64,000 nucleotides of DNA from Candidatus Dechloromonas phosphoritropha (lineage in GTDB: Bacteria > Pseudomonadota > Gammaproteobacteria > Burkholderiales > Rhodocyclaceae), in the NCBI GenBank assembly GCA_016722705.1, contig JADKGN010000004.1:992001-1056000 (forward strand), given 5' to 3'. This document shows positions 51,843 through 60,448 of the stretch, piece after piece (position 1 is the first letter of the stretch; each line of letters opens with the position of its first letter). A program made the position numbers and the translations under genes. Under the pieces are notes generated by a model. The model made no database searches. It was not told where the DNA came from and was given only the letters and a program-made list of their open reading frames with translations.

Positions 51843-51873
51843 AAAAAAGAAGCCGGATTATACCGGCCTCTTT
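51843..51873 (-). terminator. S10-operon terminator (between rpsQ and rplN)
   Basis: Minus-strand stem GAGGCCGG (51863-51870) / CCGGCTTC (51849-51856), one G-U pair, loop TATAAT, followed by TTTTTT. It lies 32 bp after the rpsQ stop, marking the end of the S10 operon. Confidence 0.75.
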
Positions 51874-51886
51874 GTACATGGCGCAA
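51857..51886 (-). promoter_or_regulatory. Candidate spc-operon promoter with its -10 box in the terminator loop
   Basis: On the minus strand TTGCGC (51886-51881) and a perfect TATAAT (51862-51857) are 18 bp apart. The -10 hexamer is exactly the loop of the S10 terminator. Transcription would start in the T tract, about 100 bp before rplN. Confidence 0.55.
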
Positions 51887-51905
51887 GCGTTTTAGAGAAC
51901 TTTGT

Positions 51906-52172
51906 TTATACAACAATCGCCTTCTGCAAGATGTTTGACACCGCCCAGGACTTGGTGCGGGAAACCGGACGGGTCTCGACGATCTCGACGAGATCCCCTG
52001 CCTTTGCCGAATCCCCCTCGTTATGGGCATGATACTTCTTTGAGCGGACCATGATTTTGCCGTACTTCGGATGCTTTACCTTGCGTTCGACGAGGACCGT
52101 GACGGTCTTCTCCATCTTGTCGCTAACCACGCGGCCAATCAGGGTACGTTTAATGCTGGAGGTTTCGCTCAT
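51906..52172 (-). CDS. rpsQ: 30S ribosomal protein S17
   Basis: An 88-residue S17: 'RTLIGRVVSDKMEKTVTVLVERKVKHPKYGKIMVRSKKYHAHNE'. Early 16S binder. Last gene of the S10 operon; overlaps the rpmC stop by 4 bases (ATGA). Confidence 0.98.
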   Translation of the reverse strand: MSETSSIKRTLIGRVVSDKMEKTVTVLVERKVKHPKYGKIMVRSKKYHAHNEGDSAKAGDLVEIVETRPVSRTKSWAVSNILQKAIVV

Positions 52173-52363
52173 TGCTGCACCGCCTTCTCACGGATAAGCG
52201 TGCGCACGCGGGCAATATCGCGACGCACCTTGGAAATTTGGCTGGAATTGGACAACTGCTGGGTGGCAAGTTGCATCCGCAGGCCGAACTGGGCCTTCAG
52301 CAAATCCAGCAGCTCTGTCTTGAGCTCGTCCACACTCTTGGATCTCAGTTCACTAGCTTTCAT
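52169..52363 (-). CDS. rpmC: 50S ribosomal protein L29
   Basis: A 64-residue helical hairpin: 'MKASELRSKSVDELKTELLDLLKAQFGLRMQLATQQL'. Docks near the tunnel exit where trigger factor and SRP bind. Confidence 0.98.
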   Translation of the reverse strand: MKASELRSKSVDELKTELLDLLKAQFGLRMQLATQQLSNSSQISKVRRDIARVRTLIREKAVQQ

Positions 52364-52365
52364 GA

Positions 52366-52779
52366 TTACCCCAGATGACGAGTAACGAAGATGGTGGAAA
52401 TAGGCAACTTGGCAGCGGCCAGGGCGAACGCCTCGCGAGCCAGCGCCTCATCCACGCCATCCATCTCATAAAGCACCTTACCTGGCTGGATTTCGGCAAC
52501 CCAGTACTCAGGGTTACCCTTGCCGTTACCCATACGAACTTCCGCCGGCTTCTTCGAAACCGGCTTGTCCGGAAAGATACGTATCCAGATTCGGCCGCCG
52601 CGCTTGATGTGGCGGGTCATGGCACGACGGGCCGCCTCGATCTGACGGGCCGTGAGGCGGCCACGACCGGTAGCTTTGAGGCCCCACTCGCCGAATGAAA
52701 CCTTGGCGCCACGGGTGGCCAGGCCTTCGTTCCGTCCCTTGTGTTCCTTACGGAATTTGCGACGATTAGGTTGCAGCAT
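52366..52779 (-). CDS. rplP: 50S ribosomal protein L16
   Basis: A 137-residue L16: 'MLQPNRRKFRKEHKGRNEGLATRGAKVSFGEWGLKA' and 'RIWIRIFPDKPVSKKPAEVRMGNGKGNPEYWVA'. Contacts A-site tRNA; the arginine in 'KPAEVRMGNGKG' is the usual hydroxylation site. 2 bp from rpmC. Confidence 0.98.
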   Translation of the reverse strand: MLQPNRRKFRKEHKGRNEGLATRGAKVSFGEWGLKATGRGRLTARQIEAARRAMTRHIKRGGRIWIRIFPDKPVSKKPAEVRMGNGKGNPEYWVAEIQPGKVLYEMDGVDEALAREAFALAAAKLPISTIFVTRHLG

Positions 52780-52780
52780 C

Positions 52781-53578
52781 TCAGATACCTGCCTTTCTTA
52801 CGCGCATGGCCGGAGCCTTGGCATCGCCTTCTGGCCCGTCAACCTTTTTTACCGTGCGGGTGCGTGGCTTCTCACCTTCGGGCCTAGCGGGAGCGCGACG
52901 CGGACGGCGATCGTCAGCGGCGGGTTCGGCCGCTTCCGGTTGCTCATTGCGGTCAAGCAAATCACCCTTGTACACCCAGACCTTGATGCCGATGATTCCG
53001 TAGGTTGTCAGTGCCTGGGCACTTCCATAATCGATGTCGGCGCGCAACGTGTGCAAGGGCACGCGACCTTCGCGATACCATTCGCTGCGGGCAATTTCTG
53101 CACCATTCAGACGGCCGGCACTCATCACCTTTATTCCCTGAGCTCCGAGTCGCATTGCGTTCTGCATTGCGCGCTTCATCGCACGCCGGAACATGATGCG
53201 CTTCTCAAGCTGCTGGGCAATCGAGTCAGCGATTAGCTTGGCATCGATTTCCGGCTTTCGTATTTCCTCGATCGACACATGGACAGGCACGCCCATGATG
53301 CGCTGGAGGTCCGTGCGCAACTGTTCGATATCTTCTCCCTTCTTGCCGATGACGACGCCCGGGCGTGCAGAATATATCGTCACGCGAGCATTCTTGGCCG
53401 GACGCTCGATGAGGACTCGGCCAATAGAAGCGTGCGCCAGCTTGCGCTTAAGATATTCGCGAACCTTGACATCTTCGCTCAGCATTCCAGGGAAGTTCTT
53501 GCTGTTGGCATACCAGCGGGAACTCCAGTTCTTGGTGGCAACCAGGCGGAAGCCAGTCGGATGAATTTTCTGTCCCAT
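52781..53578 (-). CDS. rpsC: 30S ribosomal protein S3
   Basis: A 265-residue S3, about 30 residues longer than E. coli S3. The extra C-terminal tail is rich in Ala/Arg/Glu/Lys (from about 215), as in other betaproteobacteria. KH domain 'RPGVVIGKKGEDIEQLRTDL' at about 72-92. It lines the mRNA entry channel with S4 and S5 and helps unwind mRNA. Confidence 0.98.
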   Translation of the reverse strand: MGQKIHPTGFRLVATKNWSSRWYANSKNFPGMLSEDVKVREYLKRKLAHASIGRVLIERPAKNARVTIYSARPGVVIGKKGEDIEQLRTDLQRIMGVPVHVSIEEIRKPEIDAKLIADSIAQQLEKRIMFRRAMKRAMQNAMRLGAQGIKVMSAGRLNGAEIARSEWYREGRVPLHTLRADIDYGSAQALTTYGIIGIKVWVYKGDLLDRNEQPEAAEPAADDRRPRRAPARPEGEKPRTRTVKKVDGPEGDAKAPAMRVRKAGI

Positions 53579-53587
53579 GACTCTTCC

Positions 53588-53917
53588 TTAGTTACCAACG
53601 GTTAGATAGATGTGACAGGTTGGCTTGACTATCCGATTGCCGCGACCCTTGGCACGCGCCCTGAAGCGCTTCAACACCGTGCCTTTTTCAACAAAGACGG
53701 TCTTGACCAGCAGTTCGTCGATGTCGGCACCGTCATTGTGCTCGGCGTTGGCTATGGCGGACTCCAGAACCTTCCTGACGATGCCGGCACCCTTTTTCGG
53801 GCTGAACGCCAAAATATTGAGTGCCTGACCAACAGGCTTGCCACGCACCAGATCAGCCACCAGGCGACCTTTTTGCTCGGAGAGGCGCACGCCCCGTAGA
53901 CTTGCACGAGTTTCCAT
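53588..53917 (-). CDS. rplV: 50S ribosomal protein L22
   Basis: A 109-residue L22: 'RASLRGVRLSEQKGRLVADLVRGKPVGQALNIL' and the tunnel loop 'VFVEKGTVLKRFRARAKGRGNRI', which lacks the deletions linked to macrolide resistance. Confidence 0.98.
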   Translation of the reverse strand: METRASLRGVRLSEQKGRLVADLVRGKPVGQALNILAFSPKKGAGIVRKVLESAIANAEHNDGADIDELLVKTVFVEKGTVLKRFRARAKGRGNRIVKPTCHIYLTVGN

Positions 53918-53926
53918 GTCAGTTCC

Positions 53927-54202
53927 TTACTTCTTGGCCTTCTTGCCGGCGGTGTGACCCTTGAACGTACGGGTCAGCGAGAACTCGCCGAGCTTGTGAC
54001 CGACCATATTTTCGGTGACAAAGACCGGAATATGCTGCTTGCCATTGTGAACCGCGATCGTCAAACCGATGAACTCGGGGAGGATCGTCGAACGACGCGA
54101 CCACGTCTTGATCGGGCGCTTGTCGCCGGTGGCGCGCACTGCGTCGACCTTGTCGATCAGGCACACATCAACGTACGGGCCCTTTTTAAGAGAACGTCCC
54201 AT
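53927..54202 (-). CDS. rpsS: 30S ribosomal protein S19
   Basis: A 91-residue S19: 'MGRSLKKGPYVDVCLIDKV' and 'RRSTILPEFIGLTIAVHNGKQHIPVFVTENMVGHKLGEF'. Located on the 30S head with S13. Confidence 0.98.
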   Translation of the reverse strand: MGRSLKKGPYVDVCLIDKVDAVRATGDKRPIKTWSRRSTILPEFIGLTIAVHNGKQHIPVFVTENMVGHKLGEFSLTRTFKGHTAGKKAKK

Positions 54203-54212
54203 TTCCTACCCC

Positions 54213-55040
54213 TTAACGCTTGTGACGGCGCTGAACGATCATGCTGCTCGTGCGCTTATTTCTGCGGGTGCGGTAGCCCTTGGTGGGCTGACCCCATGGA
54301 TTGACAGGCACGCGACCCTCACCGGTACGGCCCTCACCACCACCGTGCGGGTGGTCGATCGGGTTCATGGCAACGCCGCGAACGGTCGGGCGGACTCCGC
54401 GCCAACGCTGCGCGCCGGCCTTGCCGATCTTGCGCAGGATATTCTCTTCGTTGCCGATTTCACCGACCGTAGCACGACACTCGACATGTACGCGACGAAC
54501 CTCACCCGAGCGCAGACGAACCTGGGCGTAAGCACCTTCACGCGCCAGGAGCTGTGCGGAAGTACCGGCGGAGCGCGCCAACTGCCCACCCTTGCCCGGC
54601 ATCATCTCGATACAGCAGATCGTCGTGCCGACAGGAATATTGCGGATCGGCAAGGTGTTGCCTACCTTGATCGGCGCTTCGGAACCATTCATCACCTGCT
54701 GGCCGACGACCATGCCTTTGTTGGCAAGAATGTAGCGGCGCTCGCCATCGGCATAACAGACCAGTGCGATATTGGCCGTGCGGTTCGGATCGTATTCCAG
54801 GCGCTCCACGGACCCCGACACGCCATCCTTGGCACGCTTGAAGTCGATTACACGATAAGCCTGCTTGTGGCCACCGCCCTGGTGGCGAACGGTGATGCGG
54901 CCATTGTTGTTCCGACCGGCACTCTTCGACTGCGACTCGAGCAGGCCAGCAAACGGCTTGCCTTTGTGCAGGTTGGCATTGACGACCTGAACCACGGCGC
55001 GGCGGCCCGGGGAGGTCGGCTTGACTTTAACGAGAGCCAT
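54213..55040 (-). CDS. rplB: 50S ribosomal protein L2
   Basis: A 275-residue L2, required for peptidyl-transferase assembly. The conserved C-terminal 'GVAMNPIDHPHGGGEGRT' carries the essential histidine (about H230). Starts as TAATG overlapping the rplW stop by one base. Confidence 0.98.
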   Translation of the reverse strand: MALVKVKPTSPGRRAVVQVVNANLHKGKPFAGLLESQSKSAGRNNNGRITVRHQGGGHKQAYRVIDFKRAKDGVSGSVERLEYDPNRTANIALVCYADGERRYILANKGMVVGQQVMNGSEAPIKVGNTLPIRNIPVGTTICCIEMMPGKGGQLARSAGTSAQLLAREGAYAQVRLRSGEVRRVHVECRATVGEIGNEENILRKIGKAGAQRWRGVRPTVRGVAMNPIDHPHGGGEGRTGEGRVPVNPWGQPTKGYRTRRNKRTSSMIVQRRHKR

Positions 55041-55342
55041 TAGACGTGCCCTCCTTCAACGAAGTTGATTTCCTGGCCCGGCTTGAGGCTTACGAAGGCC
55101 TTCTTCCAGCCCTTGCGGCGACCTACCGAACCCTTGAAACGCTTGACCTTGCCCTTGACATTGGCAACCTGGACAGTCTCGACCTGAACCTTGAACAACA
55201 GTTCGACCGCCGCCTTGATTTCAGGCTTGGTGGCATCAGTAGCCACGCGAAATATAACCTGCTCGTTCTTGTCGGCCACATAAGTAGCCTTTTCGGAGAT
55301 TTGCGGTGCCAGCAGCACCTGCATCAGACGCTCTTGATTCAT
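55040..55342 (-). CDS. rplW: 50S ribosomal protein L23
   Basis: A 100-residue L23 starting MNQERLMQVLLAPQISEKA at ATG 55342, which overlaps the rplD stop as ATGA. 'KRFKGSVGRRKGWKKAFVSL' is typical. Docking site for trigger factor and SRP at the tunnel exit. Confidence 0.98.
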   Translation of the reverse strand: MNQERLMQVLLAPQISEKATYVADKNEQVIFRVATDATKPEIKAAVELLFKVQVETVQVANVKGKVKRFKGSVGRRKGWKKAFVSLKPGQEINFVEGGHV

Positions 55343-55962
55343 CCCCACATCTCCTCAAACTTGGCCACTGCATTCTTGGTGACCAGCACCTTGGCGAAAC
55401 GGACCAGCGACAGCGGGTCGGCTTCCTGTGCTTCAAGTACCAGCACGTTGGGCAGATTGCGCGAAGAGAGATACAGATTCTCATCCATCGCGTCCGTAAT
55501 GACCAGAAGATTGCCTTCGAGACCCATACCCTTGAGCTTTTGCGCAAACAGCTTGGTCTTCGGCGCATCGATGGATAAGCCATCGACGACGACCAGGCGA
55601 TCCTGACGGGCCAGCTCGGAGAGAATCGCAGCCATAGCAGCACGAAACATCTTCCTGTTAACCTTCTGGCTGAAATTATCCTCAGGAGAGTTCGGAAAAA
55701 TCCGACCGCCCCCACGCCATAACGGGCTGCCATTGCTACCGGCGCGGGCGCGGCCGGTACCCTTCTGGCGCCATGGCTTGGACGTCGTATGACGCACTTC
55801 GGAGCGATCCTTCTGCTGACGATCACCTGAACGGGCGTTGGCCTGATAAGCCACGACGACCTGGTGAACAAGCGCTTCATTGAATTCGCGGCCAAAAAGG
55901 AGATCCGAAGCTTGCAGCTTCGTGGCTTCCTGACCTTGCTCGTTGATTACCTTGAGTTCCAT
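55339..55962 (-). CDS. rplD: 50S ribosomal protein L4
   Basis: A 207-residue L4: 'RQQKDRSEVRHTTSKPWRQKGTGRARAGSNGSPLWRGGGRIFPN' is the tunnel loop. In E. coli L4 also represses the S10 operon by transcriptional attenuation and translation block; the hairpin before rplC could be a target here (inference). 9 bp after rplC. Confidence 0.98.
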   Translation of the reverse strand: MELKVINEQGQEATKLQASDLLFGREFNEALVHQVVVAYQANARSGDRQQKDRSEVRHTTSKPWRQKGTGRARAGSNGSPLWRGGGRIFPNSPEDNFSQKVNRKMFRAAMAAILSELARQDRLVVVDGLSIDAPKTKLFAQKLKGMGLEGNLLVITDAMDENLYLSSRNLPNVLVLEAQEADPLSLVRFAKVLVTKNAVAKFEEMWG

Positions 55963-55971
55963 GTCGCCCCC

Positions 55972-56610
55972 TTAAGCCTTGACTGCCGGACGCACGACAA
56001 CGTCGGAACCCTTGGCGCCGGGAACGGCACCACGAACCAGAAGCAGCTGGCGCTCGGTGTCAACACGGACTACGGTCAAGCTCTGCATGGTCGACTGGAC
56101 GTCGCCCATGTGGCCCGCCATGCGCTTGCCGGGAAAGACACGACCCGGATCCTGCGCCTGACCGATGGAACCCGGTGCATTGTGCGACAACGAGTTGCCG
56201 TGGGATGCGCGGTTCGACCTGAAGTTGTGGCGCTTGATGGCGCCCTGAAAACCCTTGCCGATGGAGGTGCCGGTAACGTCGACCTTTTGCCCTTCGGCAA
56301 AAATGGTCACGGCAACCTGATCGCCGGCCTTGAAGTCAGCAAGCCGGTCGGCATCGATACGGAATTCCTTGAGGACGTGCCCCGCCTCCACGCCTGCCTT
56401 GGCCAGATGGCCAGCCAGTGGCTTGGAAACGCGCGAGGCACGGCGCTTGCCGAAAGTGACCTGAATGGCTGCGTAGCCATCGATCTCCGGCGTTTTTACT
56501 TGGGTCACGCGGTTGTTGGACACGTCAAGCACAGTTACCGGTATGGACGCGCCATCCTCGGCAAAAATGCGAGTCATGCCAACCTTGCGACCAACAAGGC
56601 CTAGACTCAT
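55972..56610 (-). CDS. rplC: 50S ribosomal protein L3
   Basis: A 212-residue L3 starting MSLGLVGRKVGMTRIF at ATG 56610 with GAGGAGAATAACC upstream. 'GKGFQGAIKRHNFRSNRASHGNSLSHNAPGSIGQAQDPGRVFPGKRMAGHMG' is the 23S-binding loop. A promoter and hairpin lie in the unusually long 110-bp gap to rpsJ. Confidence 0.98.
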   Translation of the reverse strand: MSLGLVGRKVGMTRIFAEDGASIPVTVLDVSNNRVTQVKTPEIDGYAAIQVTFGKRRASRVSKPLAGHLAKAGVEAGHVLKEFRIDADRLADFKAGDQVAVTIFAEGQKVDVTGTSIGKGFQGAIKRHNFRSNRASHGNSLSHNAPGSIGQAQDPGRVFPGKRMAGHMGDVQSTMQSLTVVRVDTERQLLLVRGAVPGAKGSDVVVRPAVKA

Positions 56611-56655
56611 GGTTATTCTCCTCATCGCCAGCTACGATTGGCCGGACGATGTATA

Positions 56656-56690
56656 ACAACAAACGGGTGACCAATATCGGTCACCCCCGA
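56656..56690 (-). promoter_or_regulatory. Leader hairpin between rpsJ and rplC
   Basis: Minus-strand perfect stem GGGTGACC / GGTCACCC with loop GATATT, followed by GTTTGTTGTT. It lies directly downstream of the candidate promoter and 45 bp before rplC. The weak T tract suggests an attenuator or a protein-binding leader rather than a full terminator. Confidence 0.5.
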
Positions 56691-56699
56691 AAAAAAACG

Positions 56700-56729
56700 A
56701 TTATATCCGCAACATCCTGTTTATTGCAA
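56700..56729 (-). promoter_or_regulatory. Candidate promoter at the rpsJ/rplC boundary
   Basis: Minus strand TTGCAA (56729-56724, overlapping the last codons of rpsJ) and TATAAT (56705-56700), 18-bp spacer. It would give rplC and downstream genes their own transcript, beginning just before the leader hairpin. Confidence 0.5.
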
Positions 56730-57032
56730 CTTGATCTCAACATCAACACCAGCCGGAAGATCGAGTTTCATCAGCGCATCGACCGTTTTGTCGGTCGGAT
56801 CGATAATATCCATCAAGCGCAGGTGCGTGCGAATCTCAAGTTGATCCCGCGAGGTCTTGTTGACGTGCGGCGAGCGGAGGATGTCAAAGCGTTGCTTGCG
56901 GGTCGGCATGGGGACCGGGCCACGTACCACCGCGCCAGTGCGCTTTGCGGTCTCGACAATCTCCTGGGCCGACTGATCTATCAGGCGATAGTCGAAGGCC
57001 TTGAGGCGAATACGGATCTTTTGGCTTGCCAT
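56721..57032 (-). CDS. rpsJ: 30S ribosomal protein S10
   Basis: A 103-residue S10 (NusE): 'QKIRIRLKAFDYRLIDQSAQEIVETAKRTGAVVRGPVPMPTRKQRFDILRSPHVNK'. Besides its ribosomal role it binds NusB and NusG in antitermination. 61 bp after tuf. Confidence 0.98.
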   Translation of the reverse strand: MASQKIRIRLKAFDYRLIDQSAQEIVETAKRTGAVVRGPVPMPTRKQRFDILRSPHVNKTSRDQLEIRTHLRLMDIIDPTDKTVDALMKLDLPAGVDVEIKLQ

Positions 57033-57093
57033 AGTTTGCTTTCAAAGAGCGATGGGGAGGAAGTAATTCCACCCCTGGGTTGAAAAAGAACGG

Positions 57094-58284
57094 TTACACG
57101 ATGATTTTAGCGACGACGCCGGCGCCGACGGTGCGACCACCCTCACGGATGGCGAAACGCAGGCCTTCCTCCATGGCGATCGGGTTGATCAGCTTGATGG
57201 TCATGGCGATGTTGTCGCCGGGCATCACCATCTCGACGCCTTCCGGCAGGTCGATGGAGCCGGTCACGTCGGTCGTGCGGAAGTAGAACTGCGGACGGTA
57301 GCCATTGAAGAACGGGGTGTGACGTCCGCCTTCGTCCTTCGACAGGATGTACACTTCGGAGGTGAAGTGGGTGTGCGGCTTGACCGAACCCGGTTTGCAC
57401 AGTACCTGACCACGCTCGACGTCTTCACGCTTGGTACCGCGCAGCAGGGCGCCGATGTTGTCGCCGGCCTGGCCTTGGTCAAGGAGCTTCCTGAACATTT
57501 CGACGCCGGTGCAGACGGTCTTGATGGTGGGACGGATACCAACGATTTCAATTTCTTCGCCCACCTTGACGACACCGCGTTCGATACGGCCGGTGACGAC
57601 GGTGCCACGACCGGAGATGGAGAAGACGTCTTCGACGGGCATCAGGAAGGGCCGGTCGATGGCGCGTTCCGGAGTCGGGATGAAGGAATCCAGAGCATCG
57701 GCCAGACGGAAAATGGAGGGGACGCCGATTTCGGACTGGTCGCCTTCGAGGGCCTTCAGAGCGGAGCCCTGGATGATCGGGGTGTCGTCGCCGGGGAAGT
57801 CATACTTGGAGAGCAACTCGCGCAGTTCCATTTCGACGAGTTCGAGGAGTTCGTCGTCGTCGACCATGTCGCACTTGTTCATGTAGACGAGGACGTAGGG
57901 CACGCCCACCTGACGGGCGAGCAGGATGTGCTCGCGGGTCTGCGGCATCGGGCCGTCGGCGGCGGAGCAGACAAGAATGGCACCGTCCATCTGCGCCGCA
58001 CCGGTAATCATGTTCTTGATGTAGTCGGCGTGGCCCGGGCAGTCAACGTGAGCGTAGTGACGGTTGGCGGTTTCGTATTCGACGTGGGCAGTGTTGATGG
58101 TGATGCCGCGCGCCTTTTCTTCCGGCGCCGCATCGATTTCATCGTATTTCTTGGCCGATCCACCAAACTTCGCAGACAGCACCGTCGTGATCGCAGCCGT
58201 CAGCGTGGTCTTGCCATGGTCAACGTGACCAATCGTGCCCACATTCACGTGCGGCTTCGTACGCTCAAATTTTGACTTAGCCAT
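57094..58284 (-). CDS. tuf: Elongation factor Tu
   Basis: A 396-residue EF-Tu that brings aminoacyl-tRNA to the ribosome as a GTP complex. G1 'GHVDHGKTT' (19-27), G3 'DCPGHADY', G4 'NKCD' and G5 'SALKALEG' are intact. Proteobacteria often carry a second identical copy elsewhere. Directly after fusA (20 bp). Confidence 0.98.
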   Translation of the reverse strand: MAKSKFERTKPHVNVGTIGHVDHGKTTLTAAITTVLSAKFGGSAKKYDEIDAAPEEKARGITINTAHVEYETANRHYAHVDCPGHADYIKNMITGAAQMDGAILVCSAADGPMPQTREHILLARQVGVPYVLVYMNKCDMVDDDELLELVEMELRELLSKYDFPGDDTPIIQGSALKALEGDQSEIGVPSIFRLADALDSFIPTPERAIDRPFLMPVEDVFSISGRGTVVTGRIERGVVKVGEEIEIVGIRPTIKTVCTGVEMFRKLLDQGQAGDNIGALLRGTKREDVERGQVLCKPGSVKPHTHFTSEVYILSKDEGGRHTPFFNGYRPQFYFRTTDVTGSIDLPEGVEMVMPGDNIAMTIKLINPIAMEEGLRFAIREGGRTVGAGVVAKIIV

Positions 58285-58304
58285 GATGACTTCTCCAGTA
58301 ACGA

Positions 58305-60398
58305 TTACTTCTTGTTGATGATCGCCTCAGCGACGTTCTTGGGCGCTTCGGAATAATGCTTGAATTCCATCGAGTAGGTGGCGCGCCCCTGTGACAGGGA
58401 GCGCACCGAGGTCGAATAGCCGAACATCTCTGAGAGGGGAACCTCGGCCTTGATCAGCTTGATGCCGCCGACCTGGTCCTCCATACCCTGGACGATCCCG
58501 CGACGGGACGAAAGGTCGCCCATGACATTACCCATATATTCCTCGGGCGTTTCCACTTCAACCGCCATCATCGGCTCGAGCAGCGTCGGACTGGCCTTGC
58601 GCATACCTTCCTTGAACGCCGTCGCGGCGGCCATGCGGAAGGCGTTTTCGTTGGAGTCAACGTCGTGGTACGAACCATCGTAGAGGGTGAACTTGATATC
58701 GACAACCGGGAAACCCGCCAGCACACCACTGCTGATCGCGTCCTGAAGACCCTTGTCAACCGCCGGAATGTATTCACGAGGCACCACGCCACCCTTGATG
58801 GCATCGACGAACTCGTAGCCCTTGCCGGCCTCGTTCGGCTCGATCTTGAGCCAGACATGACCGAACTGACCCCGACCACCCGATTGCTTGACGAACTTGC
58901 CCTCCTGCTCAACCGCCTTCTTGATGCATTCACGATAAGCCACTTGCGGCGCACCAACGGTAGCTTCGACATTGAATTCGCGACGCATGCGGTCAACGAG
59001 GATTTCAAGGTGTAATTCACCCATGCCGGAGATAATGGTCTGACCGGACTCCTCATCAGTACGCACGCGAAATGATGGATCCTCCTGAGCAAGACGCCCA
59101 AGCGCGATGCCCATCTTTTCCTGATCAACCTTGGTCTTCGGCTCGACGGCAACGTGAATGACCGGCTCCGGGAAGACCATGCGTTCAAGGGTAATAACCT
59201 TGGCCGGGTCACAAAGCGTATCGCCGGTCGTCGCTTCCTTCAGGCCTACGGCAGCCGCGATGTCCCCGGCAAACACTTCCTTGATCTCTACGCGCTGGTT
59301 TGCATGCATCTGCAGGATGCGACCGAGGCGCTCCTTGCGACCCTTGATCGGGTTGTACACCGAATCGCCGGAATTGATGACGCCAGAATACACCCTGAAG
59401 AAAATCAACTGGCCGACAAAGGGATCGGTCATGATCTTGAAAGCCAGGGCCGAGAAGGCCTCGTCGTCGGCAGCACGACGCTCGCCTTGGCTCTCGTTTT
59501 CGAGAATGCCGGTAACCGGGGGAATATCGACGGGCGACGGCATGAGCTCGATCACGGCATCAAGCATCTTCTGCACGCCCTTGTTCTTGAAGGCCGTTCC
59601 GCACAACGTAGGCTGAATCTCGCAATTGATCGTGCGCGTACGCAAGCCGAGGAGAATGTCTGTCTCGGAAAGATCGCCCTCATCCAGATAGCGGTTCATC
59701 AGATCCTCGGTCGCCTCGGCAGCCGCCTCGACCATCTGCTCGCGCCAGGTCCTGGCCTCGTCAAGAAGGTTTGCCGGGATCTCCCGAGCATCGTACTTCA
59801 TCCCCTGTGACGCCTCATCCCAGTAGATCGCCTTCATGCGAATCAGGTCGACGACGCCCTCGAACAGATCTTCGGCGCCTATGGGAATGACGACCGGGAT
59901 CGGGTTGGCCTTCAGGCGCAGCTTCATCTGCTCGACGACCTTGAAGAAGTTGGCGCCCGAACGATCCATCTTGTTAACGAAGGCCAAGCGCGGCACACCA
60001 TATTTGTTGGCCTGACGCCAGACGGTCTCCGACTGTGGCTGAACGCCACCCACGGCACAGTACACCATGCACGCGCCATCCAGAACACGCATGGAGCGCT
60101 CAACCTCAATGGTGAAATCCACGTGCCCCGGGGTATCGATGATATTGATTCGATGCTCAGGAAACTGGCGGTCCATGCCACTCCAGAAGCAGGTAGTCGC
60201 GGCGGACGTGATCGTGATACCACGCTCTTGCTCCTGCTCCATCCAGTCCATGGTGGCAGCGCCATCATGAACTTCACCGATCTTGTGGTTAACACCGGTG
60301 TAGTAGAGGATGCGCTCGGTTGTTGTAGTCTTGCCAGCGTCGATGTGGGCGCTTATACCGATGTTGCGGTAGCGCTCGATTGGGGTTTTTCGTGCCAC
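58305..60398 (-). CDS. fusA: Elongation factor G
   Basis: A 697-residue translocase GTPase. G1 'AHIDAGKTTTTERIL' (about 18-32), 'DTPGHVDFTIEVERSMRVLDGA' and 'NKMDRSGANF' in the G domain; domain IV 'QSGGRGQFGHVWLKIEP' near 505-521. Also acts in ribosome recycling. Third gene of the str operon. Confidence 0.98.
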   Translation of the reverse strand: MARKTPIERYRNIGISAHIDAGKTTTTERILYYTGVNHKIGEVHDGAATMDWMEQEQERGITITSAATTCFWSGMDRQFPEHRINIIDTPGHVDFTIEVERSMRVLDGACMVYCAVGGVQPQSETVWRQANKYGVPRLAFVNKMDRSGANFFKVVEQMKLRLKANPIPVVIPIGAEDLFEGVVDLIRMKAIYWDEASQGMKYDAREIPANLLDEARTWREQMVEAAAEATEDLMNRYLDEGDLSETDILLGLRTRTINCEIQPTLCGTAFKNKGVQKMLDAVIELMPSPVDIPPVTGILENESQGERRAADDEAFSALAFKIMTDPFVGQLIFFRVYSGVINSGDSVYNPIKGRKERLGRILQMHANQRVEIKEVFAGDIAAAVGLKEATTGDTLCDPAKVITLERMVFPEPVIHVAVEPKTKVDQEKMGIALGRLAQEDPSFRVRTDEESGQTIISGMGELHLEILVDRMRREFNVEATVGAPQVAYRECIKKAVEQEGKFVKQSGGRGQFGHVWLKIEPNEAGKGYEFVDAIKGGVVPREYIPAVDKGLQDAISSGVLAGFPVVDIKFTLYDGSYHDVDSNENAFRMAAATAFKEGMRKASPTLLEPMMAVEVETPEEYMGNVMGDLSSRRGIVQGMEDQVGGIKLIKAEVPLSEMFGYSTSVRSLSQGRATYSMEFKHYSEAPKNVAEAIINKK

Positions 60399-60448
60399 GA
60401 TGGATACCTTCGATGAAAGGACGAATTGGTTCTGACGCCTCTTGAGCG

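Noticed and set aside
57319..58275. Plus-strand frame of 318 codons
   Set aside because: Antisense to tuf.
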